64,000 nt of DNA from Phocaeicola vulgatus ATCC 8482 (GTDB lineage: Bacteria; Bacteroidota; Bacteroidia; Bacteroidales; Bacteroidaceae), in the NCBI RefSeq assembly GCF_000012825.1, contig NC_009614.1, positions 868,001 to 932,000 on the forward strand, given 5' to 3'. Every line of letters begins with the position of its first letter. Within the stretch, counting starts at the first letter, position 1. Shown here in pieces: positions 54,956-62,678 of this stretch. A program made the position numbers and the translations under genes. The notes beneath the pieces were generated by a model, which did no database searches, was not told where the DNA came from, and saw only the letters and a list, made by a program, of their open reading frames with translations.

Positions 54956-56083
54956 ATGAATGAAACAACAGCAAAGGTCTGCGAAGAGCAAGTAGCAGAC
55001 CTTACCATAGAGAATGCACACAGGGTCACGATGATCCGGAAAAAAGGTACGGACTATCCCCCCGTACCGTTCCATTTCAGAAAGGAGCATCATGGAACGG
55101 GCAACTATGTACACCTGTACGAAAATCCGGAAGATCACAATGAATTGCATTCCAAGGACTTCAAAGACTGGGAAGCCGTAGCATTCAAACATCCTGCCTA
55201 TTTGGATGATATGTGGAAACAGGCTTGCGACGCATACGCCTGGAGTTCCTTCAATCCGGAGATTCGCGGCGAGACGGACATCATGATTTACGGAGAGGAG
55301 CTGCACAACGACCTGCAACTCATGCCGGAAGAGGAACGGGATACATACATCGCCGCCTACCGGCAGAAGTTGTCCGCCCAGCTCTCGGTCCTCTCCCGCT
55401 GTGCCAACCCGATGGTGACGGGACGGAGCGGATTTGATTACTACAGGCAGGAAAAAACGAACAGAAGCTATCAGAACCGTTACGAAGAATTCCGCAATTG
55501 GCGGAAAAAAGTTCTTGAAACCGTCAGACGGAAAAAGGAAGCCGCACGACCGGAGGAAGAGAAACAGGAAAAGGCATGGCAGACGCTCAAACGCGACATC
55601 AAGAGCAGTGCCGATACCATCCACGGGATTGATACCGGACAATGCCGGGGCTATAGCCGTGCCCTGTTTGTCAGCAGCATCCTGAACAAGGTATCCACCC
55701 TGGCCAATCACGGGGAAGTGGAAATCGTCCGTAGGGCCGTGGACTTCATTTCCGAATATAACGCAAGGGTGAAGAAACCCGTCATCACACCGAGAAACAA
55801 ATTCTTCCAATTGCCGGAACTGGCGGAACGGATGCGCGAAAAGCTGAAAGCGATGCAAAGCCGGGAAAACAAGGAAGTGCCGTTCGAGGGCGGGACACTT
55901 GTATGGAACTATGGGGAAGACCGCCTTCAGATCCTGTTTGACAGGATTCCCGAAGACAGCAGACGAAAGGAACTGAAATCCTCCGGATTCCGCTGGTCAC
56001 CCAAAAACAAGGCATGGCAACGGCAGCTTACCTCCAATGCCCTCGGTGCCGCAAAAAGATTGTTGGACCTTCAAAACATCTGA
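54956..56083 (+). CDS. Unknown cytoplasmic protein with C-terminal ICE/phage-type domain
   Basis: 375 residues from the ATG at 54956 (another ATG two codons upstream). It has a charged N-terminal region (about 1-130), a long basic helical middle (RNWRKKVLETVRRKKEAARP, about 180-210) and a C-terminal domain (about 305-375) reading EGGTLVWNYGEDRLQILFDR and KSSGFRWSPKNKAWQRQL. The last motif (SGFRWSP-KNKAWQR) recurs at the ends of several phage and conjugative-element proteins. I cannot assign a function. It is followed 3 bases later by the next gene, so likely one operon. Confidence 0.6.
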   Translation: MNETTAKVCEEQVADLTIENAHRVTMIRKKGTDYPPVPFHFRKEHHGTGNYVHLYENPEDHNELHSKDFKDWEAVAFKHPAYLDDMWKQACDAYAWSSFNPEIRGETDIMIYGEELHNDLQLMPEEERDTYIAAYRQKLSAQLSVLSRCANPMVTGRSGFDYYRQEKTNRSYQNRYEEFRNWRKKVLETVRRKKEAARPEEEKQEKAWQTLKRDIKSSADTIHGIDTGQCRGYSRALFVSSILNKVSTLANHGEVEIVRRAVDFISEYNARVKKPVITPRNKFFQLPELAERMREKLKAMQSRENKEVPFEGGTLVWNYGEDRLQILFDRIPEDSRRKELKSSGFRWSPKNKAWQRQLTSNALGAAKRLLDLQNI

Positions 56084-56086
56084 GCC

Positions 56087-56980
56087 ATGAAAAACGACAA
56101 TTTGAGATTCATCATTGATTCACGTTGCTTTGACGGCAGTTGCGTGACCGTCATGTCTGATGGGATACATAGTGATTATGGTCACGAAACACTGGAAGAA
56201 TTGAGGGACAGGGAAAATAACCCCAGCCTCATTGCCGTGCCCGGAAATACCGTCCGCAAGATGATACGCATCCACCTGCAGTCTCTCTGCGCCCCGTTCT
56301 GTGAAATTACGGAAGAGGACTATTTTGACTATATGGACACCCAGCCACCCATCCGGCACACCCGGAATTTCTTTTTCATGAGCGAGCCGTATCATGCCGG
56401 CATTCACCGGTTCTGCTTCCGGATAGACGGACGGTATTTTACGGGGCTGCGTTCCGTGAACACACCAAGAAAGGATTTGGAACAGCAAATGGACAGACAT
56501 TACCGGAAGGTCACATTCAAAGGCGGCATCCTCAAAGAAAAACCAATGGGAATATTTGACCATACACGGCATAGTTTCACAGTTATAGTCCCATATCTGT
56601 TCCTTGACAAAAATGGAGAGAAGAAATTCATCTGCAACCTGGTGAAAGGTACGGACGAATCCTCCGGCAAGGATGCAAGACAGGAAACAGCCAGGGTTCT
56701 CCAAAGCTTGCGCCGCCATCATTTCCTCTACTTTTCCGGCTATGAGGGAAACGACGATATGGGCAGATTCCTGGAAAGAGTGGTGCAAAACAGACATACC
56801 CTGTCAGCAAACGGGGATTTTCTGCAATATCCCACCAACCGAGAGTCTGTGTCTTTCGCCGGAACGGTCAAAGAAACAGGGGAAAAGTTCTTTTACCGCA
56901 TCTACGACCTGGAACTATTCCATTACCTGCTGTACAAGCTGCGGAGCATCAGAATGGAAAAGAAGGAAGTGCAGGCTTGA
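56087..56980 (+). CDS. Unknown protein of the integrative element
   Basis: 297 residues with no signal peptide or membrane segment. Conserved-looking stretches are FFFMSEPYHAGIHRFCFRID, FKGGILKEKPMGIFDHTRHS and LQSLRRHHFLYFSGYEGNDD. It begins 3 bases after the preceding gene. No motif of known function was seen. It could be a defence, anti-defence or regulatory protein by context only. Confidence 0.55.
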   Translation: MKNDNLRFIIDSRCFDGSCVTVMSDGIHSDYGHETLEELRDRENNPSLIAVPGNTVRKMIRIHLQSLCAPFCEITEEDYFDYMDTQPPIRHTRNFFFMSEPYHAGIHRFCFRIDGRYFTGLRSVNTPRKDLEQQMDRHYRKVTFKGGILKEKPMGIFDHTRHSFTVIVPYLFLDKNGEKKFICNLVKGTDESSGKDARQETARVLQSLRRHHFLYFSGYEGNDDMGRFLERVVQNRHTLSANGDFLQYPTNRESVSFAGTVKETGEKFFYRIYDLELFHYLLYKLRSIRMEKKEVQA

Positions 56981-56987
56981 ATCAGTA

Positions 56988-57023
56988 TGCAGGATGGGTT
57001 CCCGGCAGGGTTTCCATCCTGCA
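56988..57023 (+). promoter_or_regulatory. Intergenic hairpin before the gene at 57056
   Basis: TGCAGGATGG pairs perfectly with CCATCCTGCA around a 16-base loop, directly after the stop at 56980. No T-run follows, so it is not an obvious terminator; a translational or processing role is possible. Confidence 0.6.
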
Positions 57024-57055
57024 CATGTATCAGAAATCCAACAAAAAAACGCAAT

Positions 57056-57421
57056 ATGAACCATACAGACTTTTACGCCCGGATAAGGGCTATCAAAGAA
57101 ATGGAATACAGGGAATTGTATGCAGCCATAGAACTGCATGGAGCTTCCTATGAATGGAACAGCAATGATGGGGAATGCCCCGTCATTGCTGTCAATACAG
57201 GCAGCGTACAACCGGCTCCGGCTGATGTGCTGATTTGCAGGGTTACCATGGAGAACGGCAACTTGCGCCTCTATGGTGTGGAGAATGAATACGGGAATGA
57301 GGTAAACTTCCAGCCGGATGAAGCCTTTGCCGGACATCTGTCATATATCATAGATTGTTTGCCGCCCGTCAACGGAGTGGATGATGTGACAACATTAAAG
57401 ACAGAGGAGGAAGCGGTATGA
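57056..57421 (+). CDS. Unknown small protein of the integrative element
   Basis: 121 residues from the ATG at 57056, which follows an A-rich stretch; a longer frame starting at 56987 would run through the hairpin. Sequence is acidic, with IRAIKEMEYRELYAAIELHG and a beta-rich second half (PVIAVNTGSVQPAPADVLIC). The stop overlaps the next start by 4 bases (ATGA), so the two proteins are translationally coupled. Family not recognised. Confidence 0.55.
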   Translation: MNHTDFYARIRAIKEMEYRELYAAIELHGASYEWNSNDGECPVIAVNTGSVQPAPADVLICRVTMENGNLRLYGVENEYGNEVNFQPDEAFAGHLSYIIDCLPPVNGVDDVTTLKTEEEAV

Positions 57422-58398
57422 AGAAGGAAAAACAATCCTGGACGGACTATGTTCCTCATTCGGTCAGCCTCTATTACGTGGACTACCGGGAGAATTTGGA
57501 CAGCCATGATGATTTGCAGGAGCAGTGCATCCGTCGGAACAGTCTCGGTCCGTTGGAAGAACAAATCCTGGAGTGGTATGCCGATCAGGAACATGACAAC
57601 CTGCAAGGGTATCTCTCGGAGATACGGAATGAGATGGAAGCGGACGGGAAATCCGCCGAATATATCCGACATGAGGAGAAGATAAAAGACCTGCTTTACG
57701 AACGGAACAATACCGATCCGGCAGAAGAACTGATAGACAATTCCGCTGTAACCAATATGTTCTACTCCCTTGGAGTCGAAATCGAGGGCTATGTGTACGG
57801 AGGCTGTGGGCGCGGAGAATCCGAAACGGTCTCTCTTCGTAAAATCAGACGAGCGCTTCAACTGAAGGAAGGGCTGTTTACCGATGAACTCCATGAACTT
57901 CTGGTCAATGCTCCGTACGGTGGCGAACTCCGCATCTATTTCAATGCCATATTCTCCAGACTGATTACGGGAGATACTTCACATGATTTCAAGCGCATCC
58001 GATTCTATGGAGGTGTCATTGTTGCTATTGTAGACAGCCGGAATGGTGCGGGGTATCATGTAAGTCTTCAGACTGACATCACCCTTCCGTTCTACAGGGA
58101 CAATCTTTTTGTGGATTCTCAGGTACATTATTCCTATGCGAATGAAATTTGCGGGTTGTTGAACAGCTGGTGTGATTCCACCCGTTGGGAAACCGGAATG
58201 ATGCCTCTGGAAGCCACTTTGCAGAAGAGTCACATAAATGAATATCAGAAGCAGGAAGCTCTTTATGAAAAAAGGTTTCGGGAAGGCGGATGTACTTTTG
58301 GAGACATGAACCATAAACGTCACAGAGATACCTATTATATAAACAGCTTCCCATGCGGTACCAAATGTCCGCATTGCGGCACGTTTTGGATTGACTGA
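57418..58398 (+). CDS. Unknown protein with a terminal Cys pair
   Basis: 326 residues. An acidic helical N-terminal part (about 1-110) and a beta-rich middle (RIRFYGGVIVAIVDSRNGAG, about 193-212). The C-terminus reads FPCGTKCPHCGTFWID, which has one CxxC and a further Cys; this could be half of a zinc site or a redox pair. It starts inside the stop of the preceding gene. I do not recognise the family. Confidence 0.55.
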   Translation: MKKEKQSWTDYVPHSVSLYYVDYRENLDSHDDLQEQCIRRNSLGPLEEQILEWYADQEHDNLQGYLSEIRNEMEADGKSAEYIRHEEKIKDLLYERNNTDPAEELIDNSAVTNMFYSLGVEIEGYVYGGCGRGESETVSLRKIRRALQLKEGLFTDELHELLVNAPYGGELRIYFNAIFSRLITGDTSHDFKRIRFYGGVIVAIVDSRNGAGYHVSLQTDITLPFYRDNLFVDSQVHYSYANEICGLLNSWCDSTRWETGMMPLEATLQKSHINEYQKQEALYEKRFREGGCTFGDMNHKRHRDTYYINSFPCGTKCPHCGTFWID

Positions 58399-58428
58399 AA
58401 ACAGACGAGTCTTTTACACATCTTGAAA

Positions 58429-58920
58429 ATGAATAAAACTATGGATAATCAAAGAACAAAGATGCTGGGTGAGAACCTGACGCACTACAGAAATCTTCAG
58501 GAGAACGGCTCTGTAAACCTGATTGAATTTCACACAACCGACAACCGGAAATTCGGCATCGGAAATCCGGATGCCATCAAGCTGTTGCTCTCGGCAGCCG
58601 TTACCGAACTGGAACGCCAGCTCCATATAGCGCAGTCCGGAGGTTTACCGGAACGGTTGGAACAAAGCCGGGAGTATAAGGCGGCAAAGGCACTGGAACA
58701 GGCACTGAATGATACGGGATTCAGTCCCGAACGTTTTGCAGAGACACTCCCGTTTTTCCATAAGACCTTGGAACAGACATTTTTCAAAACAATAAAGGCA
58801 TGTATTATCGCCATGGCAAAACGTGAGTCGTGCCGGATTGACAGCCGAAATCAAGCGTCTTACGAAATGTGCCGGATGCTCGCGCCCATGCTGGAAGATA
58901 CCGACTTACCCTTTATTTGA
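58429..58920 (+). CDS. Unknown helical protein of the integrative element
   Basis: 163 residues from the ATG at 58429; the frame opens upstream only with a TTG at 58423, and an ATG at 58441 is also possible. It is largely alpha-helical by composition (AIKLLLSAAVTELERQLHIA, KAAKALEQALNDTGFSPERF) and has no known motif. It is followed by a terminator-like hairpin at 58945. Context is unknown ICE cargo. Confidence 0.55.
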   Translation: MNKTMDNQRTKMLGENLTHYRNLQENGSVNLIEFHTTDNRKFGIGNPDAIKLLLSAAVTELERQLHIAQSGGLPERLEQSREYKAAKALEQALNDTGFSPERFAETLPFFHKTLEQTFFKTIKACIIAMAKRESCRIDSRNQASYEMCRMLAPMLEDTDLPFI

Positions 58921-58944
58921 CGACATGGAATTCAAGTATGACCG

Positions 58945-58985
58945 AAAAGCGGACTCCAGTGCTGAAAAGCCGGAGTTCGCTTTTT
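58945..58985 (+). terminator. Terminator-like hairpin, copy A
   Basis: AAAGCGGACTCC pairs with GGAGTTCGCTTT (one G-T pair), loop 14 bases, followed by TT. The copy at 59331 has the same shape with compensatory changes. Confidence 0.8.
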
Positions 58986-59014
58986 CATTGTTTAACAGAT
59001 AAAACACCAAAGTT

Positions 59015-59305
59015 ATGAAAATCCTGAATGAAGAACATTTCGAGAACGTAAAGCGCTATGCCGAATCCATTGGTGACACCTCACTTCAAAAGTGCTTGGA
59101 ACGGTTGAAGAGTTGGGAAGGGAATCCTGACTATCCCAGTGAGATTTCACTCTACTATGACCATGCCCCATACTCGTTCGGCTTTACCCAGCATTATGCT
59201 GATGGAAGAATAGGTATCGTAGGAGGTCTGCTCTATCACGGAATACCGGACAAATCATTTGCCGTGACATTGCAGCCGTTCCACGGATGGCAGATACATA
59301 CCTGA
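59015..59305 (+). CDS. DUF4120-family protein
   Basis: 96 residues, close to the length of the family. It has the order MKILNEEHFENVKRYAESIG, a central ISLYYDHAPYSFGFTQHYAD and the C-terminal HGIPDKSFAVTLQPFHGWQI that I remember for DUF4120 proteins from Bacteroides mobile elements. No function is established. It is bracketed by the two related hairpins at 58945 and 59331. Confidence 0.72.
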   Translation: MKILNEEHFENVKRYAESIGDTSLQKCLERLKSWEGNPDYPSEISLYYDHAPYSFGFTQHYADGRIGIVGGLLYHGIPDKSFAVTLQPFHGWQIHT

Positions 59306-59330
59306 AAAACATGAAACTTGACAATGACCG

Positions 59331-59371
59331 AAAAGCAGACTTCAGAACAGAGAATCCGAGGTCTGCTTTTT
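59331..59371 (+). terminator. Terminator-like hairpin, copy B
   Basis: AAAGCAGACTTC pairs with GAGGTCTGCTTT (one T-G pair), followed by TT. It begins directly before structured element copy 2, so transcription from the DUF4120 gene should stop here. Confidence 0.82.
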
Positions 59372-59372
59372 C

Positions 59373-59537
59373 ATTTCTTGCTGTAAAGATAGCCGTTTTC
59401 CGGGCTGATTGTGCAAGGCGGCCCCTTTCAGGGGCTGGGTTGGCTGAAAGAAAATCATCCTCGCTTCGCTGCGGTATTTTCTTTCGCCAAGCCTTGCCGC
59501 AATCCCCGGAAAACAGACTGGAAAGACATCAAGAAAT
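59373..59537 (+). ncRNA. Structured multi-branched element, copy 2
   Basis: Same architecture as the element at 54446. Outer stem ATTTCTTG-TGT, then TTTTCCGGG/CCCGGAAAA, TGATTGTGCAAGGC with GCCTTGCCGCAATC, the identical GCCCC-TTTCA-GGGGC hairpin, and arm TTGGC-GAAAGAAAAT with ATTTTCTTTCGCCAA. Paired positions that differ between copies change on both sides, while the inner loops are identical. Confidence 0.7.
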
Positions 59538-59543
59538 AAAAAT

Positions 59544-59559
59544 GCCTACCCATGTAGGC
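59544..59559 (+). promoter_or_regulatory. Leader hairpin, copy 2
   Basis: GCCTAC/GTAGGC stem with loop CCAT, 27 bases before the ATG at 59587. It takes the place of the CGGCTCCATGGAGCCG hairpin of copy 1 with a different sequence and nearly the same spacing. Confidence 0.65.
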
Positions 59560-59586
59560 CGATGTTTTACTTAAAAAAGAACAGAT

Positions 59587-59865
59587 ATGGAAACACTGGA
59601 TTATAACCAGCTGCTGCTTGTCTCCCTGTGGCAATACAACCACCACGGGGATGAAGGGCTGACTCCTGCACTTTTCGAGGAAACGTTCGGAAAGGTCTAT
59701 GGAAGTCACTATTACGAAAAATGGACCGGCTACTTCAATCGGAATCTCTGGGACATGATTGCCTATTTCAGAAGCGAGAAGGAGAACGGACAGAAGTTCT
59801 GCGACATGGTTACCCGTCAGGTCAAATTGTATCAACAAAAACGATCTCAATATGAAGTACGGTAA
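59587..59865 (+). CDS. Small unknown protein of the integrative element
   Basis: 92 residues, METLDYNQLLLVSLWQYNHH at the N-terminus, followed by an acidic-aromatic centre (EETFGKVYGSHYYEKWTGYF) and a basic tail. No signal or membrane segment. It is the first gene after structured element copy 2, and its end overlaps the start of the next gene by 14 bases. Family not recognised with confidence. Confidence 0.55.
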   Translation: METLDYNQLLLVSLWQYNHHGDEGLTPALFEETFGKVYGSHYYEKWTGYFNRNLWDMIAYFRSEKENGQKFCDMVTRQVKLYQQKRSQYEVR

Positions 59866-60658
59866 TTTTTATGACCTGGAAAGTCTGACTCTGCTCAACA
59901 GGCATGAAGGGTGTGCCTGCTCCATAAAGGAATGTGATGTAGAGAAGGTGAACCGGCTGATTTCAAGGATGCGGGAGGACAGGGAAAGAGTCGGTTTACC
60001 GACTGCAGGAGACGTTATCACTTATATCACCCGTGGCGGTGACTATTATCCGCAGGCACACATTGAAAGGGGCGATGACCGGGAAGTTCATATCTGCCTT
60101 CTCCCACAGACACCTTTTTGCCATGAAAATGAAAAGTGTACCGGTTACAATACCGAAGGAGGCCCTTGGGTTACAACCGGTCCGGAATTGCTGATTCCCG
60201 ATGGCATACGCAGCAAACAGTTCCGGATGTGGGGGCATACCGGAAGGCACAGGAACGGTGCCGTCCTCTTCCACACATTCGTCAGGGCATGGAAATACAC
60301 GGAACCCGATCCTCTGTACGAAAAGTACACCACAAAAGAATGGACGAGATACCTCATCGAGTGTCAGCCGGATATTGAACCGGCTGATGCCTTTGTCTAT
60401 CGGAATGAGGCATTCACCCTTTACTCGCGGGAAGAACTGGAACGGCTGGTCGGGATTCTGCACGGAAAGCTTTTCAACGGATTCCGTCCCGGTCTGTTCA
60501 TACTCTGGGCATACCGTATGGAATGGAAGGAACTTCCCGCATGGGAATGGAACATGCTGAAAGCGGACACCCATCTCTCTTTCCTTGGCATTTCTCCCGT
60601 CAGGATACAGACTGACCACAAAAGACATATAGTAACAATCTATAAAAAATCAGAGTAA
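59852..60658 (+). CDS. Unknown ICE protein, possibly DUF4121
   Basis: 268 residues from the ATG at 59852, which overlaps the preceding gene; the longer frame from 59759 adds 31 residues lying inside that gene. The opening MKYGNFYDLESLTLLNRHEG and ECDVEKVNRLISRMREDRER match my memory of DUF4121 proteins from Bacteroides conjugative elements, but I cannot confirm this. Cysteines and histidines are spaced through the centre (CLLPQTPFCHENEKCTGYN). No catalytic motif is clear. Confidence 0.6.
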   Translation: MKYGNFYDLESLTLLNRHEGCACSIKECDVEKVNRLISRMREDRERVGLPTAGDVITYITRGGDYYPQAHIERGDDREVHICLLPQTPFCHENEKCTGYNTEGGPWVTTGPELLIPDGIRSKQFRMWGHTGRHRNGAVLFHTFVRAWKYTEPDPLYEKYTTKEWTRYLIECQPDIEPADAFVYRNEAFTLYSREELERLVGILHGKLFNGFRPGLFILWAYRMEWKELPAWEWNMLKADTHLSFLGISPVRIQTDHKRHIVTIYKKSE

Positions 60659-60659
60659 T

Positions 60660-61418
60660 ATGGTACCATACAACACACCGCAGACGATACGTCCGCTTGA
60701 GAAAATGGTCTGTGATTTCGCCTATTCGAACGGCTACGATCCGATATCCGTTTTCAACGATTTCCTGCGTTATGTCATTCACGGGTTCTCTCCCGGCGCA
60801 CCGCCCCTTATGGACTGGAAATACAAACGGCAGCAGAACAGGCATTTTATGGAAATGCTTACCGGATGGATACGGCTCATGCAGCGGGAATTGCAATCCG
60901 GCGGATGGTTTGATGCGTTCGGTGACCTCTTCATGGCAATATCCTCCAAAAGCGGTCGGCAGGTGAACGGACAGTTCTTCACTCCGCCGGATATCTGCGA
61001 CCTGATGGTCTTATGTACCGATTCGGGGGAGACAGCGACAGGGAAACGTATCTGTGACCCGACATGCGGAAGCGGAAGGCTGCTGCTGGCATATCATGTA
61101 CGCCACCTGGGTAATTATCTGGTTGCAGAGGATGTCAGCCGTACCTGTTGCCTGATGACCGTTTGCAACATGCTCGTACATGGCTGCATAGGTGAGGTCA
61201 TCCACCATGACAGCCTCTGCCCCGAAAACTTCATGGACGGCTGGATGGTAAACCATACACTGACCCAGACGGGCATTCCCTCCATTCGCCGGATGAGTGA
61301 GGAGGAATATCGGACAAGCAGGAACATGTCCGTTGACCTGCTCAGAAAGCGGAAAGAGAAATTGCGCCAAATGCAGCCTGGCAAGAAACAATTGCCATAT
61401 AAACAACAAAATTTATAA
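60660..61418 (+). CDS. N6-adenine methyltransferase-like protein lacking a visible NPPY motif
   Basis: 252 residues. An alpha-helical N-terminal part (about 1-95) precedes the Type I-like MTase region: GQFFTPPDICDLMVL (about 103-117) and SAM-binding motif I DPTCGSGRLLLAYH (about 139-152), then AEDVSRTCCLMTVCNML. The N6-adenine catalytic motif NPP(Y/F) normally comes about 40-60 residues later; at that point the sequence reads DGWMVNHTLTQTGIPSIRRM, with no NPP. The protein may bind SAM without methylating adenine, or use another residue. Begins 1 base after the preceding stop. Confidence 0.7.
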   Translation: MVPYNTPQTIRPLEKMVCDFAYSNGYDPISVFNDFLRYVIHGFSPGAPPLMDWKYKRQQNRHFMEMLTGWIRLMQRELQSGGWFDAFGDLFMAISSKSGRQVNGQFFTPPDICDLMVLCTDSGETATGKRICDPTCGSGRLLLAYHVRHLGNYLVAEDVSRTCCLMTVCNMLVHGCIGEVIHHDSLCPENFMDGWMVNHTLTQTGIPSIRRMSEEEYRTSRNMSVDLLRKRKEKLRQMQPGKKQLPYKQQNL

Positions 61419-61436
61419 ACAATAAACCGAATGATT

Positions 61437-62666
61437 ATGAAACTGAATGTTAGCAACGAATTGAAATCCCGCCTGATGCATGCGGCGGAAAACGGAAGTG
61501 TGATAGCCAAAGATATCCTTTCGGAAGTAAAAAAGAACGTACCGGTGGAAGAAGTCATACGGGGGTCCTACAATTTTTTCTCCACCAAACGCAAACGGAC
61601 GGAAGCCGGCACGTTCAAGAAAATCCGGATCGTGTTCACGGCATGCAACAAAGACTTGGGCCATCCCAATTTCCCGGACCGGAACAATCCGCAGGCGCCC
61701 TGGTTTCCGGAGAACCGGACAGATCTGGAACCGTCCACGTTTATCGAGCTGTTCAAAAATCTGGGACCGTACCAGCCCGATGAAATCAACTATTTCTGCA
61801 GCGCCATCTCACTGGACAGCAAGGTCACAATCAGACTGCATGACAGTATGAACGATTTTATGGAGGCTTATCTGGAAAGCAACTACAGTCCCATATCTGA
61901 CGGTAGCGAATCCAGCCTGCACAACTCCTGTATGAGATATGAAGACAAGGCCCGTAATGCAGCGGATTTCTATGCCAATTTCGCAGGAGCCAAAATACTC
62001 GTGGCAAGGGATGACAGCAGCAATGTGGTCGGACGGGCCATTGTATGGAACGAGATAACATTGTGGAAATCAATAAACACACCGATTGCCGCCTCCCTGC
62101 TGGATCGTATCTATTCCTCACACGCATTCGTCATCGAACTGATCCGCAAGCAGGCGCAGGAGGCAGGCATCCTGTTGCGACGCAGATACAACGATTATAC
62201 ACATACGACGGATTTCACCGTACTGAATCCCATTGAGGGGCAGGAATGGGCGGCCGGAGATAATATACAGGTTTCTTTGACGGTGAAAGTGCCCGCCTGC
62301 AGGTGGCACAAGAAAGGGGTGCCTTACCTCGACACGTTCTACAGCCTCCATCTGACGGACGGTAACCTGGAACTGAGAAATACGGAGGGCGACACGAGCA
62401 TAGCCACCTGCCGGAGCACGGAAGGGTGTGCAAACAGGAAAAAATATGTATGTCCCAAATGCGGGAAGATACATATCTTCCCGGATGCGGCATTCTGCAA
62501 GAACTGTCAGGATATGTACTATGTATCTACCGTATTTGGGAAAGTCCTGAAAGGATTATCAGTGGAATATAAAGGAAAGAAATATCCGTCTTTTCTCTTT
62601 CGTAAAGGGCGTCCCGTACCGGAATTCAGACGATACCTGCAAATCGAAAAATTGTTCATTTCCTAA
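61437..62666 (+). CDS. Unknown protein with C-terminal zinc ribbon
   Basis: 409 residues from the ATG at 61437 (an ATG two codons upstream is equally possible). Segments KIRIVFTACNKDLGHPNFPD and SSLHNSCMRYEDKARNAADF recur in ICE and phage proteins of unknown role. Near the C-terminus CPKCGKIHIFPDAAFCKNC (about 330-350) provides two CxxC pairs, an almost certain zinc ribbon, preceded by a further Cys-rich stretch. This suggests contact with nucleic acid. It lies between the MTase-like and the metallopeptidase genes. Confidence 0.62.
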   Translation: MKLNVSNELKSRLMHAAENGSVIAKDILSEVKKNVPVEEVIRGSYNFFSTKRKRTEAGTFKKIRIVFTACNKDLGHPNFPDRNNPQAPWFPENRTDLEPSTFIELFKNLGPYQPDEINYFCSAISLDSKVTIRLHDSMNDFMEAYLESNYSPISDGSESSLHNSCMRYEDKARNAADFYANFAGAKILVARDDSSNVVGRAIVWNEITLWKSINTPIAASLLDRIYSSHAFVIELIRKQAQEAGILLRRRYNDYTHTTDFTVLNPIEGQEWAAGDNIQVSLTVKVPACRWHKKGVPYLDTFYSLHLTDGNLELRNTEGDTSIATCRSTEGCANRKKYVCPKCGKIHIFPDAAFCKNCQDMYYVSTVFGKVLKGLSVEYKGKKYPSFLFRKGRPVPEFRRYLQIEKLFIS

Positions 62667-62678
62667 AATATCATTATC

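Noticed and set aside
54485-59500. CRISPR-like reading of the repeated GC-rich blocks
   Set aside because: Only two copies almost 5 kb apart, with internal stems and no spacers.
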